A stretch of DNA of 64,000 nucleotides from Cryoendolithus antarcticus. Its lineage: Eukaryota; Ascomycota; Dothideomycetes; Cladosporiales; Cladosporiaceae. How positions within the stretch are numbered: the stretch's first letter is position 1; each line of letters starts with the position of its first letter. Below the pieces are notes generated by a model. The model saw nothing but the letters and a program-made list of their open reading frames with translations. It made no database searches and was not told the origin of the DNA. Shown here one piece after another: positions 32,640 to 43,742 of this stretch. Position numbers and translations under genes: made by a program. Location of the stretch: the NCBI GenBank assembly GCA_002077065.1, contig NAJO01000003.1, positions 1,116,001-1,180,000 of the forward strand. The letters run 5' to 3'.

Positions 32640-35154
32640 CTCCGCAGTAGTGGAACTGCGGCGGAGTGAGTCCTGGTGTGCCGAAGGGTGCTACTCCGTG
32701 TCATCCGTTGCGATGTCTATGGGTGTATTGAAGTGCAATGTGTCTCGTGCGGGCTGATGCAAGACCGTGATCCAACACAGAGTACTTCACTGATGCGCCA
32801 AACAGTGAAGCAGACTGATACTTCGTCCACCCAGAACCGCTTGTCTTCGTCAAAGCATTGCCAATGGAACTAAAGTGGAGTGCACGCGCTCGTCTAAGGA
32901 CGCCCTCGGCTCTGCCCTCTGTCTAGCGTTGCTGGGCGGTCAGATCGCGGCCTTCATGACCTGATGCGAATACGTGTTGATGACTCGTGCAAGTCCGCAG
33001 ATCAGCAACGCGCGGTGGTCAAGGATGATGAATAGTAATGCTGCATGTATCGATACAAAGTGCAGATATCTCCAAACAATGCAAAGTAATCCCATGGAAG
33101 CAAACAACATCTACAAAGCACAATTCTCAGCGCCAAAGGCTGCGCAAGTTCAGCCCTCATGTCGCACGGGGGAAAAGCCATGCGCGCCGCAAATCCTGTG
33201 TCTCGAGTAAACGAGTCCACCCGTGCTGACACGCTGGCCCCTTGTGCCTTTGCCGTCCACCGCCTTCACACCAACAACGCCAAAACTCTCGCTCCACTCC
33301 GATGCGCTTACCGCAAGGGGCTCTGCCAATGAAGACGGCGCGCGCGCCGTTGGCAGCACAAGCTAGCCCCTGCTCGTGGCTTGGAACCGAGATCACACCC
33401 TAGATTTCAGGGACCGGGCGAGCAAATCTGCGTATTCTGCCGAAGCGTGGAGAAACTCTGGGGATCGAGAGTCTGTCAAAAACTTCGCCATGGATGGCGC
33501 AATTGTCTGCTTTGTGACATGCTGTATATTGCCTACATGCAGATGTCCTTCGAGGTTGCGCATGGGTGTGCAGGATTGCTGCAGGTATGGCGGCTATGCT
33601 GCAGTGTGAAGACTTGTCATGCTGCTGTGCGACCTCCTCCTGTTCCTGCAGCTGACCTACCGCTCGGGCACCGCCGGAAGGTTGCAGGCTAATGTAGATC
33701 CCCCGATCAAGCAACCGGAGGCGCGGTCTCGCAATAACTGCATGCAGATGGTTTCTGTGGAGTCAACGTTATTATGGCCTTCTTGTTCAGCGCACAGTTT
33801 CTCCTTCTGTCGATCTGAGAAGCGTGCGGCATGTGTGGCATACAACGACCACCGTACCGTATGCTTGAGGCGTGATCCTTCTTGTCGTTTCAATCAGGGT
33901 GGTCAACGGACTCAGCGCCCGTCGACTCCGAAGCTCGCCGTGAAGGTCAGTGTGCGCTTCAACGGGCAGCAAAATTGGGATCGTGGTCTCGCCAAGGTGG
34001 TCTGGACTTGTTGTTGATCTGCTAGTATGGAAGAGACGGTCTTGTTCATGCTTACCGACCAAGCATCCGCGGTCCCGAGCCCTAGATGAATGCCCTCTTA
34101 GTGAACGAGCTCCGCCGATATCTTGCTGGCTCTCGTCATTGAGTGATACTGTCAGAGCAGCAGCCTTCCTCAGCATTGAAGCCATCTGGCGCAAGAGGTC
34201 CACGCGAGGGAATAACGACGCCGATCTGGAGAGTAAATGGCCTTCCTGAAGGACGCAGTACTGCGAAGCTTTCTTCACTGGTCAACGATTGCGCTTGAAT
34301 TCATACAGAGATCTCAACGCCGAGTTCGACTACTCAGGTTTTTGTTGTACTCCGACCAAGCCCGGAATTCACCCGTTGCTCGCGTGGTGCAGACGAAGTC
34401 AATGCCTTGTGTCAACATACAAGCGAAGGCGTTGTCTGATGCTGTACCTATCCTTCCCTCTCCTCAGGTACCACGTCCTTTCGAGAGTCAACTACTGCTG
34501 CTCTGGCATAGTGCGGACTCGATATGCCCAGAACGTGACCGCTTTGCCTGTACGGAAGACGACGAGGTGTAGGACATAAAGCAGAATGACTACGTATCAG
34601 GAGACAGTATCCTATCAGATTTCAGACAAGCCTGTGACCTTGCACAGCGGTATACCAGTAGAGAACAGGTGCGCCTGATGCCTGATATGAACGGGCTGCA
34701 TCGAGGCGTGTGGGCGTAAGTACAGGTCTCCCATGCTCCTTCGTCACAAACCACCCTCTAAACGTCGAGTCATCCTCTACATCACAACCTGAAACAAAAT
34801 TGGCCTGCACAGCGCCAATGGTAAGCGAGCGCACTTTCGTCGAAATAGAACGGCCAAGCACGAGTCGGTAAAAGCACTTTCCATTTGTCCTCTCCACAGA
34901 CACAACTTCACCTTCCACCACAACATCATTTTCCGCAGCAAACACTCCCGTGAGCCGGCCTCACGTGCATTACCAGTATCACATTCAGTAGTTTCTCAGC
35001 AAACAAGGCGCCGGCCGCTCAAGCATCAATTCAACGAATAATTTCAAGTCAGCACCATCATCACATCAAGCACAGCGAGAGTTTGCTCGACTTCGCTACA
35101 CGCCAATTCCCAATCCCCAAGCTCACTTCACCGCAATCCTCAAATCAAGTCAAG
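32640..35154. other. Long divergent intergenic region, 2,515 bp
   Basis: This separates divergently transcribed genes. Only one frame in it looks protein-like: a 107-codon minus-strand frame at 34622-34945, which lacks an ATG and is listed separately. The remainder holds short random-looking ORFs and AT/GC-mixed sequence. No RNA gene or transposon was recognised. Confidence 0.4.
34622..34945 (-). pseudogene. Possible gene remnant or single exon, no ATG
   Basis: A 107-codon frame with balanced composition and alternating beta-like segments (VEGEVVSVERTNG, CFYRLVLGRS, VRSLTIGAV, GWFVTKEHG). It contains no Met and begins only from a GTG after an in-frame TGA seven codons upstream. There is little room for another exon before the divergent neighbour. 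It may be a decayed gene, a terminal exon whose partners I could not find, or chance. Confidence 0.22.
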
Positions 35155-36054
35155 ATGTGCAAAATCACCACCCTCACCTACACCTGCAAGCACGCCCTGC
35201 ACATCACTCACTCCGCCTGCGGCAAAGCGATGAAGCAAGGCAAAGTCGACTCCAAGGGTAATCTCATTCCGCAGACTCGCGCGAATCTGTCAGTCAAGAA
35301 GTACAACACCGCCTGTCACCCGAGTCCTTATCTCGATACATTCGTCCCAGAGAAATGTGGTTCCTGCCAGCTTGCTGCTGAGGATGCGAAGCTCAAGGCT
35401 CACGGAGTGGATGAGTGGGATGAGAAGAGAGTAGCGTTGGGGAAGAAGTTCCCGAAGATGAATTGGGCTGCGCCGGGGGAGTTTGTGGTGAAGCCGCTCA
35501 AGAAAGGAGGGGCGAGACGTCGTAACAGCCTGCTCTCGGTTGAGGTCATGGCTGAGGACGTCAAAGAGACTGATAATACTGACTTCCTCGTTTTCGATGA
35601 TGGTGGATTCAGGTCTGATGGGAACTGTGTCATGGGTGGCAACGATGGGTGGGATGACGGGACTGCCGCGTTCCAGTACGACGGCATGGTGACTGACTTC
35701 AACAACGACGAGAACGATGAAGAAGGCAATGGAGAGAGTGACGAGTCCGCCACCACATCCGAAGGCAGCTCAGACGACTCCTCCGATTACGATTCCGACG
35801 ATGATTCTGTTGAGTCTAATATCAGTGAAGAGGACGTTATCGCTGCTATGTTCGGCACGACCGCACCATCTACCAAAACTACTGATGACTTCGACGTGAA
35901 TGCCATTCTCGAGCAGAGCTGCGCCGCCGATGGAGCAGAAGTCTGCATGAGTGAGCTGGGCAAGACTTTTGACTTCGAGTTCGACTTCGTGTTGGATGAG
36001 GAGGATAATGAGAACGGGAATGCGTCTTGCGAGGGTGCTGTGTTGTTGGTCTAG
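35155..36054 (+). CDS. Uncharacterised protein, N-terminal Cys/His motif and acidic C-terminus
   Basis: Single exon, 299 aa. The start at MCKITTLTYTC (35155) was chosen over an upstream frame because it begins the conserved-looking part: CKI...YTCKHALHITHSACG, then CHPSPYLD and EKCGSCQLA. These could form a small zinc-binding module of three to four Cys/His pairs. A basic patch (KPLKKGGARRRNS) follows around residues 115-130. From residue 135 the protein is strongly acidic with Asp/Glu/Ser runs and ends in an acidic, Phe-rich segment (FDFEFDFVLDEEDNE). Proteins of this design with an MCKI... start are common in filamentous ascomycetes, but I know no function for them. Confidence 0.8.
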   Translation: MCKITTLTYTCKHALHITHSACGKAMKQGKVDSKGNLIPQTRANLSVKKYNTACHPSPYLDTFVPEKCGSCQLAAEDAKLKAHGVDEWDEKRVALGKKFPKMNWAAPGEFVVKPLKKGGARRRNSLLSVEVMAEDVKETDNTDFLVFDDGGFRSDGNCVMGGNDGWDDGTAAFQYDGMVTDFNNDENDEEGNGESDESATTSEGSSDDSSDYDSDDDSVESNISEEDVIAAMFGTTAPSTKTTDDFDVNAILEQSCAADGAEVCMSELGKTFDFEFDFVLDEEDNENGNASCEGAVLLV

Positions 36055-36500
36055 GATAGCTTGACTTCAGAGAATGTATGAGCTATACGACCTGTGACTT
36101 CATCTCGCTCCTCTCTCTCACTAATCTACTCGAGGCGACTACGTACGCATGGTCTGACCGCGTGGTACGAGGATGATACGTGTTAATACAGTGAGCACTG
36201 TCGTATGAGATGGCTTCCATGCTCGTTCTCTGCCTCTCGTATGCATGTAGTCGCAATACTTCATCTCCGATGATGTACAGGCACTCGGAGCAACAATCTC
36301 GTCAACTAACGATCAACCAGAGACATGGTATGACAGCTCGGTTGTGGTGGCCGACAATCGAGATGTGAAAGCGGCTTGAGTCAGAGTTGATACCACCACT
36401 GTCTGCCCGGAGGCTACTCTAGTTTATCGCCGAAGTACAAGCTCCGCCGCCCATGTGGTGAGGAATTGTGTCGTGTCCACGCCAATGAGCTCCTCCGTCA
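36055..36500. other. Convergent intergenic region, 446 bp
   Basis: 3' ends of the plus-strand acidic-protein gene and the minus-strand SANT-like gene face each other here. It should hold both transcript ends. No discrete terminator signal was recognised. Confidence 0.4.
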
Positions 36501-39500
36501 CTAGTTCCTCGGACCCTCCAGCTTTCCCTCCTTGACCCACACCCTTATGATTTTCCTCCCTCCCGCGATCTCGACCACAGCCTCCATGTCAAACATCGCA
36601 TCCTCCCTTTTCTCCTCCACCGCCCACTTCAACTGCTGCTTTGCCTGATTTTTCTCAATCTGCCACTGATCCAGATTGGCCAATCGCTTCACAAACTCAT
36701 CTACCCACGCGTCCATCGCTCGATCGTTGGCCAGACTCAAATCGCTGTACGCAGCATCGTCAAGCAGCTCCTTCTCTACTGTCTGAAGCTCTCCGCCGAA
36801 GAGCTCACTATCCTCGTCGCTCGAGATGATCGTGGTAGTGTAGAACCAGACGTAGTATATTTGCGTCGGCAGCCAGCCTTCCTTACTTGCTGGCGTGATA
36901 CGGTCGTGGCATGTACGCATGTAGCGACGCACACGCATCTGGACAATACCTGTTTCTGTCGCGGAAGTAACGAAGAGCATCCGATTCTTGTCCCTTCCTC
37001 GTGATAGCTGAGCCGTTTCGGTGCTCACGAAGGACTCATCCTCGCTGTTGCTTAGACTGGGCATGACCTCCCAGATGCGCGCTTCGGCAGCTTGGCGTGT
37101 CTCAAACGGCTCGCCTGCGGCGACCCACTGCTCGAACTGTGGTTCCTCGTCGGGATCGTCGATACCAGCGGCTAGGGAGTATCGGCGCTCAACTTGATAT
37201 GCATTATGGCACCCGTCCTTGACTGTGATAGGAGAGGGAGATCTCGCGGCTCGCTCACCAGCCATGTCACGGACGAGGTTGGCCCCGTAGATTTCCGCAT
37301 AATACTGCGCTGCTTGTGTATTGATCGTCTTGCCGGCCTCTGTTTGGCGAGTTGTCCGTGTCTGGTGCTGGACATCATCGCTTCGCGGACTGCCAACAAC
37401 TGTTTGCGAATGCGGAGAAACAGGGGGAGTCGGTGCTCCGCGTGCGAGGTCCGGCTTAGTGTGGACGATGCGGAACGTTGGTCGCGAGCCTGGTTCTTGA
37501 GTCCTGCCACGAGCGGTTCTCGGTACACCATTTCGTTCACGTAGCTTCTCGGCGAACAAATGATTGATCTCCGCGAGAGCGTCCTCATCGCCTTCCATAC
37601 CTCGTTTGCAAAGCTCCACGGATATATCATCGCCGCTCAGGGCATCCTCGACGAATTTCCAGCGCTTGGACACCATAGAATGCGTCTTTTCTAAGCCCGT
37701 CTGGGTATTGTACGCATCAATGATCTCGGCCCATGATAGTCCATCGACACGCCATTGACATAGCATGAGATCAGCTGCGGCGATTGGCTCAAATCGAAGT
37801 GCCTTGGGTAGCGTGAACTTCTTTGGCAGGCGCTCAGCTTCTTTGACCTTCAGCAGCGGCGTTGTGTCATCGCGGGTTGCATCGATCCGGATCCTGAGCT
37901 CCTGCAGAGCAGAGGCAGAGCCGCTGAGGACTTCTTCGAGGAGTTCCAGGGTGATCTCCTCGGGCTTAATGAGCAGCAGGACCCGCAGCCATATGCGTCT
38001 CAGTACTTCTTCGCTTCTCACTTGGCCAGTGTGCGCTCGAGAGAGTGCGATGATGCTTGGCCATGTCTCGCCATCTTCCTTCCACTTCGCAATCCGGAGG
38101 TCTTCAGGAACAATGTTGTACCGATTACGTGCTCGGTCCCAGCCTTGTATACCGGACGTCGTGTTGTTGCCCTTCTTGAACCTCTTACTGAACCAAATGA
38201 TATCGTTCGGTGCGCGTTGCTCTCGCGAAGGAACGAAGTCTCGCTCGCTCCTGGGATGCCCAGCCATAGCTGGTGCAGCAGTACCAGATCTAATAATTGC
38301 CACGCCTGCTGCACTGTTCATAGAAATCGGGCCAGACCGAGGCACCGTGAGACTTTCGATCGACGGTACGGGTGCTAGCTGCGGTTTTGCGTCTTCTGTG
38401 AATATGCCAGTCATGCTTCTTGCCGGAACTCCAAATGGTCTCATCGCTTCATCTCGTGCCGCCCATGCCTCAGACTCTTCTGCCACGCTCTGATCTGCCA
38501 CTGGACCGAAGATACTAGGCTGCGGAGCTGGCGTATGGTGTGCTGGCTTGGATCTAGAGGGCGCCGGCTGGCGCAGTGTTGTGGTCCCTCTATATAGCGA
38601 GGCCTCGGTATTAGATATGCGAGGGTAAGTGCTGGTAGCTCGCGGCCGATGATCGAGCAAACGATGATCTTTCTGTACTTCTGCTTTAATCTTCTGCAGG
38701 ATTGAGGGACCAGACTTTGCCGTGGGCTTCGGTATAGGCTTGTCAGTCGGCTTCACAGTTCTGGCACGCTCATGCGCAGCTGCACTGTTTTTGGGCGCTT
38801 CCGTTGTGGCGCGATAAACATGACCATCAACACGGGAGTTCTTTGTATCGTAGTCCTTCGTCTTGCTCGCAATCAAGGCCCTGCGAGCGATCTCTTCGTT
38901 CAACGCTGACGGCTTGGAGTTGTTTGAGGAGAATTCATGCTTCGAAATGCGCGATGTTTCATCGTAACGCTTGTGGTCATCCCGCACCAGGGAAGATCGA
39001 GATGCTGGTGTCTCGATGGAGGGAACTACTGTGGGCTCCCTTCGCGCCTCTCGGGCGCCTCTCCCTGGTGCGGAAGGCCTAAAAAAGACGGTGCGGCGGT
39101 GTCATCACGAGTCCGGCGCTTTGCAGCCTCGCGCATGAGTCTGCTATCCTCCAAGGCCTTCGCAATAGTGGTCTCGGCAGCCGTCTCCTTCTCGCGGTCA
39201 GCCATCGATGGTGCTGTCTCCAGTGTAGAGTTCATCTGAACGTCCATATCCTCATCGTCAGAGTGATCGATCTGCATGAATGGACCGCGCCCTTCCGTCT
39301 TCAGTTTTGCCGTCGTCTCAGGGATCTTCGCAACTGGTGCAGGTGTGGCTTGCAGTACCGCTCCAGCCGCCTTCCCCAGGTTGAGTCGTCCGCCGAGTGT
39401 CGGTGGAAGCGATGACATGGGTGCGGCTGGCTTCGGTGTGCCCAGTACGCTTGCGAAGACTCCATGAGTGCGTGGTGGAGTGTTGCTCAATGTGTCATGC

Positions 39501-39997
39501 GCATGTCCGAAGTATTTCGGCTTGATCGGAGTCGTAGCGCGGTATGCTGGCGGTGCTACTTTGCGGTGTGAAGCCGGTGGAGCGCGGCTCGATCGAGCTA
39601 TGTTTGAGGGATTGTGCTTGACAGCGGGAGCGTGGTGGTCGTCGTCGTCGTCCGAAATCACTATGTCAATGATGTTCGTCGGCTTGCTTGTTTTGTCGTT
39701 GAGCTTCATCGTCTTCGAACCGAAGCTGCCGCGACCTTGCTCGAGAGTAGGAGAGCCTCTCTTCCTGCTCGTGACGGCAGTGCCTGATTCCGTGGCTGGA
39801 TTCCCCAAGTGAGTGGCGAGGCCGCTTGGAGTTTGTGTCTTGGTAGACTCGGTGGTCAGAGTGTCGAAGTCCCATGTGTTGCTGCCGCCGAAACCACCAA
39901 AGAACTCCCTGGGGAGTGTACGAGACTTCTCTGGAGTGACTTGCGGCTGGTCGTTTGTGATACCCGGCTCGCTCCTGTACGGCGTGAAGATCGACAT
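36501..39997 (-). CDS. Large protein with two Myb/SANT-like segments and a SUMO-interacting-like motif
   Basis: Two long frames (39997-39026 and 38987-36501) are best read as one gene of about 1,140 aa. The downstream frame has no usable ATG, and one intron with a GTGATG donor at 39108 restores phase. The acceptor is ambiguous; CAG at 39029 gives an 80-bp intron. The N-terminal part is disordered, with an IIDIVISDDDDD segment that looks like a SUMO-interacting motif. The middle has two similar segments: DLRIAKWKEDGETWPSI and DLMLCQWRVDGLSWAEI, each followed by a TG and a helix (VLRRIW / VSKRWKFV). Both resemble Myb/SANT helix-turn-helix units. The C-terminus is a helical charged region. A chromatin or DNA-binding role is inferred; no family name is offered. 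Confidence 0.72.
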
Positions 39998-40950
39998 CGT
40001 GTTGGTGTACGTCTTCTCGTGTGAGTGTAAGTCGCTTAAGCGTTGCCGACAGTGGCGTGGTTGTGGTTGTGGTTGTGGTATGTGGGATGGGGGATGGAGA
40101 CTCGTCGATACTGGCTGGCCCCTCGTGCTGAACGCTAGTATCACATGCACCACGTTAATATCGTCGTCGAAGTGACTTGTGGTGAGTACATCAGATGCTC
40201 AGTGCGTGCTGGAGGTGAGTGTCACGAGCAGGCTGTTCTTCGAGAGCCGTCGAGATGATGTGCTGGTAATAGCCATGTATGTGACAAGTGATGTCCTTTG
40301 AGGAGTAAGGTAGTACAGGGGGAATGGTGTGTACGTATGGCTGGTATTTAGGTGTGGTAATGTAGAGGAAGAGGGGTCGCTGCAGCGACGCCATCAATTA
40401 GCGGCATGTGATAGATCCAGCATCGTGGCTCGTGTGATCGTCACTCAGTGAGAATTGAGGAGTGATGTCGACTTTGTACGCTTCTCGAACACTAAGCTTC
40501 TTTTAGTCAGGCGCTGACTTCTTCAAGCCAGATTCACCACGGAGGATGCTTTCAGCATAATCGACCGTGCCTGACATACGACGTCGCCGACTGAGATTGC
40601 GAGAGCTAAGACATGATGGACTGCTACAAGATCCGCTTGAGCGTAATGGGTATCTCATGACAGCCTCTGGCGCGCCGTTGCCCGCTCCAGCGTAGTTGGT
40701 CGCTGAACAAGACCTCACTGCGTAGCCGGGTGCGTTGGGACCTCTGTCGAGGAGATAGGTTGCGGCCGAGCATCATATTGTGAGTGTCGGATGCCAGTGC
40801 TGGCGTGCGAATAGTCTCGAATGCATTTCGTCGAAATGTGGCGACCGATATGCGCCGACCGCGCCTTCTGTGGCGCATCGATAGCGTCCCGATGAAGCCC
40901 ATACTTGGAGGAGATGTTGGTCAATGTGGCACACTGCCGCCGAAAGACGT
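39998..40950. other. Intergenic, 953 bp
   Basis: Upstream of the SANT-like gene and downstream of RRP45. Near 40057-40079 is a short GGTTGT array, probably in the 5' leader or promoter of the SANT-like gene. Overlapping ORFs of 65-92 codons at 40503-41041 lack motifs. Confidence 0.4.
40057..40079. repeat. Short GGTTGT hexamer array
   Basis: Between three and four copies of GGTTGT (ACAACC on the minus strand) lie about 60 bp upstream of the start codon of the SANT-like gene. Confidence 0.8.
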
Positions 40951-41884
40951 TCAGCGGTCGTTCTCGGCACTCAGCTCAGCCATCAGCCCACCCGCATCTC
41001 GCCTCTGCTCATCCTCCTCCACCTTCCTCTTTACCAACTGATCAAGCATTCTGACCTTCTCCAGCGCCTTCATCGTACAATTGATCATGCTCAATCCATC
41101 CACAGGCGCCCCACCATACTTCGCAATCTGACACACGTCCCCAAATCGATTCATACTAACCACGATCTCCCCCTCCCTACATTGCTCCTCCAATAGCGTA
41201 GAGTCGAGCAACATGATCGTGCCTCCCTCATAGTACCCAAAGCTCACACAAAACGGCTGGTGTTGCATCGACAGCCTGACGGGCTCTCGTTCCCGTGAGT
41301 CGAACACATGCACTTCCTCGCCATGCACTTCGAAGTCTGGCCGTCGGAAATGCAGCAATGACGCTACTAGGGCGATGCAGCTCGCATCTACGAGATTACC
41401 ATCGTGATCTAGTACATGTATATCGGCGCGGATATGAAAGCATTTCTGCCCCGCAATGATGCACAGACTCTCCGTGTCCAGCGCCCCAGACCGTCGGATC
41501 GTCTTCTCTAGGATGCGGGAAAGCAGCATCTCAGTCTGGTCTTGACTATGGCCATTAGTCAGACGCATTACCCAAATCCTTCCATGCGAGGCAGACTTAC
41601 CGTCCCACCTCGAATGCCGGCGACGCTAGAGGCGATAATTCCGTCGAGATCGTGAAGATGCCGTCGAACTTGCGGTCCTCGGAGGATTTCACGACTTTCG
41701 CGGAGATTTTGGCGAGGACGCGAGTCTTGCCCAGGGAGACATCTGCGACGCCATACTCGTCGCCGAAAGTCAAATTGATGGGTCTGAAGGCATCGAAGTC
41801 TCTGCGATCGAGGCGGGTGCCTTCGCGGAGGGCTTGGAGGAGGAAGGCGCGAGCGTTTGTCGAGGGTTCAGATTCGCGTGGCAT
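40951..41884 (-). CDS. RRP45: Exosome complex subunit Rrp45 (RNase PH-like)
   Basis: Rrp45 is one of the six RNase-PH-like ring subunits of the RNA exosome, which performs 3'-5' processing and decay of rRNA, snoRNA and mRNA in nucleus and cytoplasm. Two exons (41884-41601 and 41545-40951) give 292 aa. The 55-bp intron has a GTAAGT donor and a TGACTAAT branch, and it joins FEVGR to QDQTEM. The N-terminus MPRESEPS...NARAFLLQAL is followed by the family segment REGTRLDRRDFDAFRPI. Later come TELSPLASPAFE, the second-lobe GALDTESLCIIAGQKCF and DHDGNLVDASCIALVASL. The catalytic phosphorolytic residues are degenerate in fungal ring subunits, as known for the family. Its start is 277 bp from the divergent CWC15 start. 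Confidence 0.95.
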
Positions 41885-42161
41885 ATTGAGATAGAATCGG
41901 ATACTATCGTTCAGGCATCGCTGTGTTCGGCTGGAAAGGCAGATTCTGGCTAGGAAATTTATATCCCGTTTGTTCAATGTGAAGTTCAAGATCGCCCAAT
42001 CGGGCAATACAAGCGGGTCTTGACTTCGAACATCAAGGTAGTGAGTGCTTTGCGACTTGATGCACAGTTCCTGACTACGCCCTACATCGCACGACACACT
42101 GCACAACCTCATCTTGCCCAGTAACCTTATTCGCCAGCGAATTAACACTTAATCCTACACC
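41885..42161. promoter_or_regulatory. Shared bidirectional promoter RRP45 / CWC15
   Basis: Only 277 bp separate the start codons of two divergently transcribed RNA-processing genes. Both promoters must lie here. No individual factor site was assigned. Confidence 0.6.
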
Positions 42162-42917
42162 ATGACGACCGCACACAGACCCACCTTCGACCCAGCACGC
42201 GGGAAAGATGCACAGCGAGGAGAGGCATACCATCAGCGATTATTGCCTGCACACAAGACTCTCAAGTACCGATCAGCAGCCCAAGGCGCACCGAACGAGC
42301 AAGCGAGGCGAGATCTGAAAGCTGCGCTGCTGCGATCGGAGCGGGAATACTACGCGAAGAAGGAAGGACGCACGTTGCCTGTCGATGAGGATGACGAGGA
42401 TGTCGTGGAGAAAGAGACGCTCTTGATCGAGAGAGGCGCGGGCAGTGGGGGGCTGAAGCGAAAGTTCAGCGATGTTGCGGCAGGCGGGGAGAGCGCGGAT
42501 GCAGAGGAGGAAGACTACGAAGCCAAGAAACGCCGCGTCCTTGCCGAAACCGCAGACATCGACGCCGACTCCGACGCCTCAGCCTCGTCGTCAGAATCCG
42601 ACTCCGAGTCCGAGGACGAAGAAGCAGAGCTCATGCGCGAGCTGGCCAAAATTAAAGCCGAGCGTGCTGAGACCGCTGCCAAAGTAGCCGCTGAGCAGGC
42701 GAAGCGTGACGAGGAGCAACGGGAGAAGGACATCGCGCTGGGGAATCCGTTACTGAACAAGGCGGCGGATTATGGGGTCAAGCGGCGGTGGGATGACGAT
42801 GTGGTGTTCAAGAATCAGGCGAGGGGAACGGAGGAGAGGGGAAAGGAGAAGCGGTTTGTGAACGATCTGTTGAGGAGTGACTTTCATCGGAAGTTCATGG
42901 ATCGATATGTGCGGTAA
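42162..42917 (+). CDS. CWC15: Cwc15/Cwf15 spliceosome-associated protein
   Basis: Cwc15 belongs to the Prp19/NineTeen-associated proteins of the activated spliceosome. Single exon, 251 aa. The N-terminus is the family signature MTTAHRPTFDPARGKD followed by Arg/Lys-rich text. The middle contains acidic Ser/Glu/Asp runs and a long Glu/Lys helix (residues 140-195). The C-terminus is the conserved block DDDVVFKNQARG...KRFVNDLLRSDFHRKFMDRYVR. Size agrees with other fungal Cwc15 proteins (220-260 aa). There is no intron, although the product acts in splicing. It is divergent from RRP45. Confidence 0.96.
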   Translation: MTTAHRPTFDPARGKDAQRGEAYHQRLLPAHKTLKYRSAAQGAPNEQARRDLKAALLRSEREYYAKKEGRTLPVDEDDEDVVEKETLLIERGAGSGGLKRKFSDVAAGGESADAEEEDYEAKKRRVLAETADIDADSDASASSSESDSESEDEEAELMRELAKIKAERAETAAKVAAEQAKRDEEQREKDIALGNPLLNKAADYGVKRRWDDDVVFKNQARGTEERGKEKRFVNDLLRSDFHRKFMDRYVR

Positions 42918-43742
42918 GGGATAGCAATGAGAGCATGGTGATGGGGACTCGTGAGAGGACTGGCAGTGGCAGGACGGACATCTGTGCCCTGCATCGTTCA
43001 AGGACAGTGAAGCACATCTATTCCACACCGGACGCTTCTCTCGTCCAAACCGGTGAGCTGGGAACTCACCCCTGAACCACACTCTCGATCGAAAGACTCA
43101 GTCTGGACATATCATGGGCTTGGCGCTGCAGGTGTCGATGAAGTGCATCGGAGGTTTGCAACCAGCATGTTCAGTGGCAACAGGCCTACGCAGAATGCAA
43201 GAGCATGCGGCATTGGCACTACAACGCCCGTATCAGTACAACGGCTGCAATCCTGCCAGGCTCGACAACCCCAGACGCGGCAAGTATCGGACAGGGTAAG
43301 TCGACGGTTGAGCGACGGATGACGAATGAGACTTCTGGCATGCAGCGCTGCATCAGCACTTGAGCAACCACGCTTTCTGCGAGCGTGTGGTTCACGAAGT
43401 ATTATAGGAGCTCTCTCAGGCAGCACGCGCCGCGTATCAATATCGCGGTGCAGTATACAATAGCAGTGTCCACCGCGTAACTCCTTTTATTGTTCTACTT
43501 CCTGTACCCTTTAAGTGGGCAAACGCATCAAACCGATAAACCATGTCGAAAGGCTTATCAGATTACACAACCCAGAAACACAGGGATGTCCTAATATAGA
43601 CTCCCAACCCCACAATGCAGCTGTCACTTGACGTTCCCACGCTAGTAGCGCGACTCAAAGCTTACCGTCATGCACGCTGCAGTTGGCTCGCTTGTGTGTC
43701 GGCTCGCAGCCACCATATCACTACCGCGTGCAGGCGTCCGGC
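42918..43742. other. Intergenic, 825 bp
   Basis: 3' flank of CWC15 and upstream region of the kinase gene. Short ORFs on both strands overlap, with no motif. Nothing is supported. Confidence 0.4.

Noticed and set aside
37765..38493. 242-codon plus-strand ORF
   Set aside because: Antisense to the SANT-like gene, which shows clear repeated motifs on the other strand.
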